NCBI GenBank assembly: GCA_030526775.1
Contig: JAUNCA010000003.1
Span: 1-38,022, forward strand
Reading direction: 5' to 3'
Source: Coriobacteriia bacterium
GTDB lineage: Bacteria > Actinomycetota > Coriobacteriia > Coriobacteriales > Eggerthellaceae
DNA: 38,022 bases
The notes under the pieces were generated by a model. That model was not told the DNA's origin. It ran no database searches and saw only the letters and a program-made list of their open reading frames with translations. Below, piece after piece: positions 32,229-38,022 of the stretch (position 1 is its first letter; every line of letters starts with the position of its first letter). A program made the position numbers and the translations under genes.

Positions 32229-33149
32229 TTACTCCGCGGGTGATGCCTGGTAGCGGGCGGCGATGGCGTCGGCGAGCGTCTCGAGCGTGGGCAGCCCGGG
32301 TTGCAGGGGCAGCTTCACGCCTTGGGCGGTGAGGCTATTCGCGAGCGAGACGGCGTGGGGAACGCCCAATCCGATGGAGCGCATCCTCTTCTCGTCCGCG
32401 AACACTTCCTGTGGGGTGCCGATTGCATGCATGTGGCCGTTGTTCAGCACGAGCACGCGGTCGCACAGCGCGGCGAGGTCGTCCATGTTGTGCGAGACGA
32501 TGACGACGGTAAGTCCCTGTTCGCGGTGCAGTTCCAAGACCAAGTCGAGGAAGGTGCGGCGGGCTTTAGGGTCGAGTCCGGCTACGGGCTCGTCGAGAAT
32601 CAGCGTCGTGGGGCGCATAGCCAGCACGCCGGCAAATGCCACACGGCGCTGCTGGCCGCCGGACAGGGCGAAGGGGTTGCGAGGGCCGAGCGTGTCGGCG
32701 TCCAGGTGCACGAGGGCGAGCCCTTCGCGTACCCGCGCTTCCACCTCCTCGGGAGAAAGCCCGAGGTTACGCGGTCCGAAGGCTACATCGTCGAACACGG
32801 TTGCGGCGAACAGCTGACGTTCCGGATACTGGAACACCACGCCCACGTCGCGCCGCGTCTCGGCAGCGGCCTTCTTGTCGGCGAGGTCGTGTCCGTTAGC
32901 TAATACGCGCCCATAAGTGGGTTGGAGCAGGCCGTTTGCCAGCTGGATAAGCGTGCTCTTGCCGCTTCCCGTGTGCCCCGCGATGCCGAACAGCTCGCCG
33001 TCTTCCAGGCGGAATGACAGGTCGGACAAAGCCCAGAAGTCATCGGGCGAGCGACCCCAGTCGGCCGGCTTCGTATCGGCGGAGCGACCCTTGCGGTGTT
33101 TACGCGTGACTGCTTCATACGTGAAGGAGACGCCGTCGAACTCGATCAT
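32229..33149 (-). CDS. ecfA: ECF transporter ATPase (EcfA', second ATPase)
   Basis: A 306-residue ABC ATPase of the energy-coupling factor type. Walker A is GHTGSGKST, the signature LSGGQQRRVAFAGVLA and Walker B LILDEPVAGLD, followed by an H-loop histidine in VSHNMDD. The N-terminal strand is interrupted by a charged insert of about 20 residues (RKHRKGRSADTKPADWG, about 14-30) before the usual WALSDLSF. Its ATG overlaps the stop of the first ecfA (ATGA, 33146-33149), with GGAGGTG as ribosome-binding site. It pairs with the first EcfA and with EcfT. Confidence 0.9.
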   Translation of the reverse strand: MIEFDGVSFTYEAVTRKHRKGRSADTKPADWGRSPDDFWALSDLSFRLEDGELFGIAGHTGSGKSTLIQLANGLLQPTYGRVLANGHDLADKKAAAETRRDVGVVFQYPERQLFAATVFDDVAFGPRNLGLSPEEVEARVREGLALVHLDADTLGPRNPFALSGGQQRRVAFAGVLAMRPTTLILDEPVAGLDPKARRTFLDLVLELHREQGLTVVIVSHNMDDLAALCDRVLVLNNGHMHAIGTPQEVFADEKRMRSIGLGVPHAVSLANSLTAQGVKLPLQPGLPTLETLADAIAARYQASPAE

Positions 33150-34015
33150 CGCACACCTCCTATCGCGGAGGGCGTGTGACGTTTCGTGTTGGGTTCGGAT
33201 AGGAGCCCGAGCAATTCTTTCTCGAGTGCGGCGGTATCCACGTGTATTCTGACTGGAACGCCGCGTTGCTGCAGTTCATGGCTGAGGCGCACCGCAAAGG
33301 GCACCTCGAGTGAGAGCCGGTCGAGCACCTCGAACTGCGTGAGCACCTCGTCGGGCGTGCCCTCGAGGGCTATGTGGCCGGCTTCGAGCACGACGATGCG
33401 GTCGGCGAGCGCTGCTTCCTCCATGAAATGCGTGATGAGCACGATGGTGAGTCCGGCATCGTTGAGCTCGCGGCACACGCGCATCAGGCCACTGCGCCCA
33501 CGAGGGTCGAGCATGGCGCTCGCCTCGTCGAACACGAGGATGCGTGGCTCCATGGCCAGAACGCCGGCAACGGCAACGCGTTGCTTCTGGCCGCCGGAGA
33601 GGTTCGCGGTCTCGCGGGTCTCGAAACCCTGCAAGCCCACCTGCGCCAGCGCGGTTGTTACGCGTTCGCGCAGCTCCTCCGTGGGAACGCCGAGGTTTTC
33701 CGGGCCGAAGGCCACGTCGTTCTCGATGACGCTTGCGACAATCTGGTCGTCCGGATTCTGGAACACCATGCCCGCATTGCTGCGGATGTAGTAGGTATTC
33801 GCGGAATCGGAGGTGTCGCGGTCGAGGATGCGCACCTTGCCTTCATCGGGCGTGAGCAACGCATTGATGTGCTTGGCAAGGGTCGATTTGCCGCTGCCGT
33901 TGCCCCCGAGCACGCACAAGAACTCGCCTTCGTGCACACGAAGATTCACCCCGTCGAACGCCCGGGTTTTCCCGTCATAGGTGAAGCTTGCGTTGTCGAA
34001 CTCTATCGCAGCCAT
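33146..34015 (-). CDS. ecfA: ECF transporter ATPase (EcfA, first ATPase)
   Basis: A 289-residue ABC ATPase with Walker A GGNGSGKST, Q-loop FQNPDDQIVAS, signature LSGGQKQRVAVAGVLA and Walker B LVFDEASAMLD. The FQNPDDQ form is typical of EcfA1/CbiO-type proteins. The start is uncertain. MAAIEFDNASF at 34015 fits the family N-terminus best, but it has no clear ribosome-binding site because a palindromic repeat (34019-34051) lies directly upstream. An ATG at 34027 inside that repeat would add four residues. The operon context with ribU, the second ecfA and ecfT makes the role secure. Confidence 0.9.
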   Translation of the reverse strand: MAAIEFDNASFTYDGKTRAFDGVNLRVHEGEFLCVLGGNGSGKSTLAKHINALLTPDEGKVRILDRDTSDSANTYYIRSNAGMVFQNPDDQIVASVIENDVAFGPENLGVPTEELRERVTTALAQVGLQGFETRETANLSGGQKQRVAVAGVLAMEPRILVFDEASAMLDPRGRSGLMRVCRELNDAGLTIVLITHFMEEAALADRIVVLEAGHIALEGTPDEVLTQFEVLDRLSLEVPFAVRLSHELQQRGVPVRIHVDTAALEKELLGLLSEPNTKRHTPSAIGGVR

Positions 34016-34018
34016 GCG

Positions 34019-34051
34019 AAATTTCATAAAAAGGGACTGTCCCTTTTTATG
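34019..34051. repeat. Palindromic intergenic repeat, copy 2, inside the ECF operon
   Basis: AAATTTCATAAAAAGGGACT followed by GTCCCTTTTTATG gives a perfect 12-bp stem (CATAAAAAGGGA/TCCCTTTTTATG) with a 3-base loop. It shares its core and the AAATTTCAT arm with the copy at 24259-24294. It fills the gap between ribU and ecfA, where the ecfA ribosome-binding site would be expected. Confidence 0.75.
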
Positions 34052-34052
34052 A

Positions 34053-34637
34053 TTAGCGGCCCTTCACTTGGTCTTTTACCGGGGTGATGAGGTTCGAGAT
34101 GGACTTGTACACCACGCCGGTGAGGATCGAGACCACGATGGCCTTGATGATGTTGAACGGCAGGATGGCCGGCAAGATGAGCTGCACGACCGCGTCGAAC
34201 GGAATGCCGTAGAACAGCGGGTCGATGACGAGGTTGGCGACAATCGCGACTACCACGAGGCAGATTGCGGAGATGGTCATGCCGGTGACAGCGCCCTTGA
34301 AGGTGCGGTTGCGCTTGTAGATGGCAGCCGCCGGCGTGATGAACGCGATGGCGACAATGCTGTTCATGAGCGCACCCACCCAATTGCCATCGATGGCCGC
34401 ATGCGCGACGGCATAGACGATGCCGACGAGGATGCCGGGGCCAGCGCCATATGCGAAGCCGACGACTGCGGCGGGCACGAGCGCGATGTCAAGCTTCAGG
34501 AAGGAAGCGGCGGGCATGATGGGGAACTCGATGAAGCTCAGCAAGATGGCGATGGCACCCATGAGGGCCATCGTGACGAGCTGCTTCGTGCTCCAGCGGT
34601 TCGTGTTTTGGAATTGCAGGTCGTTATTAGCAGCCAT
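34053..34637 (-). CDS. ribU: ECF riboflavin-binding S component RibU-like
   Basis: A 194-residue membrane protein with six hydrophobic helices, the size of an ECF S component. The N-terminal cytoplasmic stretch is followed by helix 1 with ALMGAIAILLSFIEFPIM, then FLKLDIALVPAAVVGFAYG, a pattern typical of RibU (proline-rich loop, then FLKxD and a small-residue helix 2). It would bind riboflavin outside and dock on EcfT-EcfA-EcfA'. Assignment to riboflavin is by pattern only, and no FMN riboswitch was found in the short leader. GGGAG lies 7-8 bases before the ATG, and a consensus -10 box lies just upstream. Confidence 0.78.
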   Translation of the reverse strand: MAANNDLQFQNTNRWSTKQLVTMALMGAIAILLSFIEFPIMPAASFLKLDIALVPAAVVGFAYGAGPGILVGIVYAVAHAAIDGNWVGALMNSIVAIAFITPAAAIYKRNRTFKGAVTGMTISAICLVVVAIVANLVIDPLFYGIPFDAVVQLILPAILPFNIIKAIVVSILTGVVYKSISNLITPVKDQVKGR

Positions 34638-34672
34638 GGTTTTCTCCCAACAGGTCTTTTGATAGCCAACGG

Positions 34673-34678
34673 ATTATA
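34673..34678 (-). promoter_or_regulatory. -10 box upstream of ribU
   Basis: On the minus strand TATAAT lies 35 bases before the ribU ATG and overlaps the stop codon of the preceding DUF3810 gene. The -35 region is poor. It suggests that the ECF operon has its own promoter inside the end of the upstream gene. Confidence 0.45.
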
Positions 34679-35792
34679 ACGCAAGTTGCCAGGCAATAAG
34701 GTAGTCGACCACTTCGCCATAGGATTTCACGCCCGATTCCTCGCCGAATACCTTGAGGTAAGTGTCGTTGACCGCTTGTCCGGCGTCTTCAGCAGGGCCT
34801 TCGTAGGTTTGGTAATGCTCGTTGGTGCAGGCGCGGTCGAACAGCACGAGCCGCGCGCCGTACGTCTTGGCGTTGGAGGGGTCGATTGTTTCCCCGATTG
34901 CCTGCTGGATGAAGTTTTGGGTGCGTTCCGGGTAGTTTTCAACCAGCGCATTCAGACAGTAGTTGAAGGCGGTGTAATACCCCGAGTACACGAACCGGGG
35001 ATCCTTGTTGGCCGTGCTCGCCAGGAAGGCCGCGAAGTTGGCTTCCTGCTCGCTTGCGATTCCCAGGCGGTGGGCTGCTTCGTGGCTCATCGTGAAGGGT
35101 GCCTCGGCAGGTGCGACGTTAAGGGGAACGTTTGCCTCGCCGGTGAACGGCCAGAAGATGCCCACGTGGCCGGAATAGATCAGGGGCTCGCCCGCCACGA
35201 GCAAGGCCTTTACCGGTTGGTCGGCCCCTTCGAACATTGGATACTGCTTCGCGAGCGGGGTGTAGCTCGCTCCGGCAATGCCGGCAAGTTCGTAGAAATC
35301 CTGACGAACGAGGTGCTTTTCGTCGTCGCGTGGGACGGATTGCGCGAGCGCGGCTGCTTGCTCCAGATAATAGGCAGTGGCTTGCTCGAGTTCGTCCGCG
35401 GAGTATTCCCGCACTTCGAGAGCGAGGTCCTGGGACAGTGGCGGCGAGTAGTGGTTGAGTCCCCAGGCTCCCACCAGGAACAGCAAGAGTGCTGCCACGA
35501 TAAGGCTGACGGTGGAGAGCCATTTCAGCAGCGAGCGTTTGCGCGCCAGGCACCAGATGAAGGTCCCGATAAGGCCAAGGACGAGCGGGATGGCCAAGAT
35601 GTCCCAAAGCGAGAAGGGGACGAAGCTCGTCACGAAGCAGAGCGCGCCCTCGACGGTTTTGGAGAATACCCGATATGCCGGGAAAAAGGCGCCTTTAACC
35701 TGGCTGAATACGAGCATGAGGACGCCGACTATCGCGAGCAATGCGACAGTCAGCAAAAAGCGAGTTCGTGCCTGCTTTCGCGCCTGGTCCAT
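34674..35792 (-). CDS. DUF3810-family membrane metallopeptidase-like protein
   Basis: A 372-residue protein with three N-terminal transmembrane helices (about 12-31, 58-82, 92-111) and a large soluble domain expected outside. The soluble domain contains HEAAH (237-241) and Glu250 in SEQEANF, a gluzincin-like zinc-binding set found in the DUF3810 family. Proteolytic activity is inferred from this motif only. The start at MDQARKQ is chosen because TATAAT lies 6 bases before this ATG and the positively charged N-terminus suits helix 1. It precedes the ECF operon by 36 bases and may be partly co-transcribed with it. Confidence 0.75.
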   Translation of the reverse strand: MDQARKQARTRFLLTVALLAIVGVLMLVFSQVKGAFFPAYRVFSKTVEGALCFVTSFVPFSLWDILAIPLVLGLIGTFIWCLARKRSLLKWLSTVSLIVAALLLFLVGAWGLNHYSPPLSQDLALEVREYSADELEQATAYYLEQAAALAQSVPRDDEKHLVRQDFYELAGIAGASYTPLAKQYPMFEGADQPVKALLVAGEPLIYSGHVGIFWPFTGEANVPLNVAPAEAPFTMSHEAAHRLGIASEQEANFAAFLASTANKDPRFVYSGYYTAFNYCLNALVENYPERTQNFIQQAIGETIDPSNAKTYGARLVLFDRACTNEHYQTYEGPAEDAGQAVNDTYLKVFGEESGVKSYGEVVDYLIAWQLAL

Positions 35793-35798
35793 GCGCAG

Positions 35799-35804
35799 AT
35801 TATA
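35799..35804 (-). promoter_or_regulatory. -10 box placed for leaderless transcription of the DUF3810 gene
   Basis: On the minus strand TATAAT is followed by CTGCGC and the ATG at 35792. This is the same spacing and nearly the same sequence as at the TIR gene (TATAAT, CTGGCC, ATG). There is no ribosome-binding site, and the -35 region is weak. Confidence 0.55.
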
Positions 35805-35981
35805 GGGCTTCGGCGACAAGGCGAGATGGGCAAGCCGGGCGGAACGTGCACGGTGGCAATAATCGCTCGGTTAGCGAACTGGACGCGCGAAAGCAAACTG
35901 TCGCGGCATCATAGGCCGTAATCGTCATGCTGTGCATTGGAATGAAGACCCGATGTGGCCATCATCGAATGGCGTACGTGT

Positions 35982-35987
35982 TAGAAT
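35982..35987 (+). promoter_or_regulatory. Possible -10 box of the purine permease gene
   Basis: TAGAAT lies 48 bases upstream of the ATG at 36036. The -35 region is not clear. The region from 35820 to 36035 shows no purine-riboswitch core that I can recognise. Confidence 0.35.
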
Positions 35988-36035
35988 TCCTCCATAAGTC
36001 CTTCATATGCGGGCAAGTTGGAGGGATACTGCAAA

Positions 36036-37352
36036 ATGGACAAGTTATTTAAGATTTCCGAACGTGGAAGTACGGTCGGGCGCGAAGTAGTCGGCGGCCT
36101 GACGACGTTCCTCGCGATGGCGTATATCATTGCGGTGAACCCGGCGATTCTGGTCGATGCAGGCATTCCGTTCGAAGCGGCGCTTACCGCGACCTGCTTC
36201 GGTGCGGCAATCATGACCATCATGATGGGTGTCATCTCGAACCGACCGCTTGCGTTGGCATCGGGCATGGGCATCAATGCCATCGTCGCGTACACGTTGG
36301 TGTTGGGTATTGGCGTCGACTGGCGCGTTGCCATGGCATGCGTCCTGCTCGAAGGTGTCGTCATCCTAATCCTCGTGCTGTGCGGCTTGCGCAAGGCCAT
36401 CATGCACGCCATCCCGATGGACCTGCGCTTGGCCATCGGCATCGGCATCGGCCTGTTCATCGCGTTTATCGGCCTGAAGGGCGGTGGCATCATCGCGAAC
36501 AGCGATTCGACGCTTATCACGATTGGCGAGCTCACGTCGCCGGTGTGCATCGTGTCGCTCATCTCGATTCTGCTCGCAGTCATCCTCACGGCGCTGAAGG
36601 TGCCGGGTGGCCTGCTCATTTCCATTATTGCGGCAACCATCATCGGCATTCCGCTCGGCGTTACCGTCGTCCCGGGCACGTGGAATTTCGGCCTGGACTT
36701 CTCGGCCTTTGGAGCGCCATTCCAAACCGATCCGAATACCGGGGGCTTGGCCGTGTTAACGGTATTCTTGCAACCGATGCTGCTGCTTTCGGTATTCGCC
36801 CTGTTGATGAGCGACTTTTTCGACACGATGGGCACGGTTGTGGCCGTTGGCAAGCAGGGTGACTTCCTGAATGAGCGCGGCGACATCGACAACATCCAGT
36901 CCATCCTCGCCATCGACTCCGTCGGCGCCATCCTCGGTGGTTTCTTCGGCGCAAGCTCGCAGACCACGTTCGTGGAATCTGCATCTGGCGCGGCAGCCGG
37001 TGCGCGCACGGGCCTTTCGAACCTGGTGATCGGCGCCCTATTCATCGTGTTCGCTTTCGCGGCGCCGGTGGTCGGCATGGTTTCGAGCTCGGCGACTTGC
37101 GGTGCGCTCACCGTCGTCGGCTACCTGATGATGACCTCCATCGGCGAGATCGACTGGGGCCACATCGAGCACGCATTCCCCGCGTTCATCACTGTCGTCG
37201 TTATTCCGTTCACTTACTCCATCACGAACGGCATCGGCCTCGGCTTCATCTCGTACGTGGCTATCATGATCGTGCTGGGCAAGGCCGATAAGGTCAGGCC
37301 GCTCATGTGGGCAGCTGCCATCGCGTTCCTGTGCATGTTCATCTTTACGTAA
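36036..37352 (+). CDS. AzgA-type adenine/guanine/hypoxanthine permease (NCS2-related)
   Basis: A 438-residue membrane protein with about 12-14 transmembrane helices. The N-terminal GGLTTFLAMAYIIAVNPAIL is diagnostic of the AzgA/PbuG purine permease group; ASGMGINAIVAYT and DFFDTMGTVVAVGKQG are further conserved motifs. It would import adenine, guanine or hypoxanthine with protons. The ATG at 36036 is chosen because GGAGGG lies 10 bases upstream and the protein then begins MDKLFKISERGS, as in relatives. The frame extends back to a TTG at 36018 overlapping that site. The apt gene follows 44 bases later, forming a purine import and salvage pair. Confidence 0.9.
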   Translation: MDKLFKISERGSTVGREVVGGLTTFLAMAYIIAVNPAILVDAGIPFEAALTATCFGAAIMTIMMGVISNRPLALASGMGINAIVAYTLVLGIGVDWRVAMACVLLEGVVILILVLCGLRKAIMHAIPMDLRLAIGIGIGLFIAFIGLKGGGIIANSDSTLITIGELTSPVCIVSLISILLAVILTALKVPGGLLISIIAATIIGIPLGVTVVPGTWNFGLDFSAFGAPFQTDPNTGGLAVLTVFLQPMLLLSVFALLMSDFFDTMGTVVAVGKQGDFLNERGDIDNIQSILAIDSVGAILGGFFGASSQTTFVESASGAAAGARTGLSNLVIGALFIVFAFAAPVVGMVSSSATCGALTVVGYLMMTSIGEIDWGHIEHAFPAFITVVVIPFTYSITNGIGLGFISYVAIMIVLGKADKVRPLMWAAAIAFLCMFIFT

Positions 37353-37396
37353 GTTGTTGCGCGTTCTGGAGACCCTCGGATAGAAAGCAGATTTCC

Positions 37397-37930
37397 ATGC
37401 CAAGTTTCGATTACGACTCCCTCATCGTCGACATTCCCGATTACCCGAAGCCGGGCGTCGTCTTCAAGGACATTACGCCGTTGTTGGCCGATGCTGCCGG
37501 CTTTAATGCCGTCACGCACGCCATTGCCGACCACTTCCGCTTCTACGGCGTTACCAAGGTTATCGGCGCCGAGGCGCGCGGTTTCATGGTGGGCGCCCCG
37601 GTCGCGCATGAGCTGGGCGCTGGATTCGTGCCCGCTCGCAAGCCGGGCAAGCTTCCGCGCGAAGTAGTCGAGGAGGAATACGACCTGGAGTATGGCACGG
37701 CGACGCTGCAGATCCACAAGGATGCACTCGGTCCCGGCGACCGCGTGATCGTCGTGGACGACTTGGTGGCGACCGGTGGCACGATGGTGGCCCAGATGGA
37801 CCTGGTGCGCTCGTTGGGCGCCGAGCTCGTCGGCATCGCGTGCTTGATGGAGCTCGAGTTCCTGAATCCGCGCGAGATTCTGGCCAAAGCCGATGCCCCC
37901 GAACTGTTCTCGGTTCTGAAGGTGAAGTAG
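37397..37930 (+). CDS. apt: Adenine phosphoribosyltransferase
   Basis: A 177-residue enzyme converting adenine and PRPP to AMP and pyrophosphate in the cytoplasm. The family pattern is complete: IPDYPKPGVVFKDITPLL at the N-terminus, GAEARGFM near 58-64, RKPGKLP at 81-87 and the PRPP-binding loop VIVVDDLVATGGTM at 117-130. The length is normal. The start at MPSFDYD is preferred; only a weak GAAAG precedes it, and the frame continues back into the permease gene. Its place right after a purine permease supports salvage of imported adenine. A hairpin terminator stands at the window end, 70 bases downstream. Confidence 0.95.
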   Translation: MPSFDYDSLIVDIPDYPKPGVVFKDITPLLADAAGFNAVTHAIADHFRFYGVTKVIGAEARGFMVGAPVAHELGAGFVPARKPGKLPREVVEEEYDLEYGTATLQIHKDALGPGDRVIVVDDLVATGGTMVAQMDLVRSLGAELVGIACLMELEFLNPREILAKADAPELFSVLKVK

Positions 37931-38000
37931 GGCTGTCGCTCGCTGCGATTTGCACATAATTTGCTCAAGCGTTCCTAATAGCACAAAGCAAAAAGAAAGG

Positions 38001-38022
38001 TCAGCCGCTAACTAGCGGCTGA
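38001..38022 (+). terminator. Hairpin after apt at the window edge
   Basis: TCAGCCGCTA and TAGCGGCTGA form a complete 22-base palindrome at the very end of the window. It is the likely intrinsic terminator of the permease-apt unit; the T-run, if any, is outside. Confidence 0.65.

Noticed and set aside
35820-36035. Purine riboswitch before the purine permease
   Set aside because: I could not find the conserved purine-aptamer core or its three-way-junction pattern.
35981-37111. Minus-strand open frame of 376 codons
   Set aside because: It mirrors the AzgA-type permease; hydrophobic codons on one strand give long Met/Arg/Ser/Pro-rich frames on the other.

Overview
The window looks like chromosomal DNA of a GC-rich Gram-positive anaerobe. 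The best fit is an actinomycete of class Coriobacteriia (Eggerthella/Slackia-like). This is inferred from codon use, the CHAP protein with a Listeria-Bacteroides-type C-terminal repeat, the clostripain-like lipoprotein, the BmrCD-type exporter and the ECF vitamin transporter; no database search was possible. There are about 33 protein genes, one tRNA-Arg(CCG), one TPP riboswitch, several hairpin terminators and two copies of a palindromic intergenic repeat. No CRISPR array, rRNA gene, insertion sequence or prophage was seen.

Layout. 1-1095: an abrupt join between the minus-strand coding sequence of an acidic secreted-type protein and the C-terminal half of pntB. 1170-4181 (minus): a NUDIX hydrolase followed by two tandem metallo-beta-lactamase-fold paralogues. 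4393-7034 (plus): a glycosyltransferase-GtrA fusion, a membrane-anchored phosphodiester glycosidase and a small membrane protein, with overlapping ends, probably for envelope glycans. 7203-9752: a coiled-coil/DUF2798-like membrane protein, an alpha/beta hydrolase and, on the minus strand, a secreted CHAP protein. 10012-15209 (plus): a TIR-domain transmembrane protein, a helical-repeat protein ending in zinc ribbons and a tandem zinc-ribbon protein. This is the most novel-looking block. 15263-20272: a double GNAT acetyltransferase, then (minus) a heterodimeric ABC exporter. 20394-23868 (minus): hairpins, a clostripain-family lipoprotein, and cytX under a TPP riboswitch. 23985-25139: a 39-residue membrane peptide, the tRNA, a palindromic repeat and a spermidine-synthase-like protein. 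25216-27502: three unrecognised genes. 27497-31355: an ArsC/Spx-like protein, a PAS-CPBP fusion, an EamA transporter, a MaoC-like hydratase and a J-domain membrane protein. 31422-35792 (minus): ecfT, two ecfA genes, ribU and a DUF3810 metallopeptidase-like protein. 36036-37930 (plus): an AzgA-type purine permease and apt, ending in a terminator.

How genes work together. RibU with EcfA, EcfA' and EcfT would form a riboflavin importer. The AzgA-type permease and Apt form a purine import and salvage pair. CytX would import a thiamine pyrimidine precursor under TPP control. The TIR protein keeps the glutamate expected of TIR NADases and has a predicted cytoplasmic TIR and an external sensor-like region. 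With its two zinc-ribbon neighbours it is the best candidate for an undescribed signalling or defence system, but that role is inference. Three genes (TIR, DUF3810 and PAS-CPBP) appear to have -10 boxes 6-7 bases before ATG and no ribosome-binding site, which suggests leaderless mRNAs.
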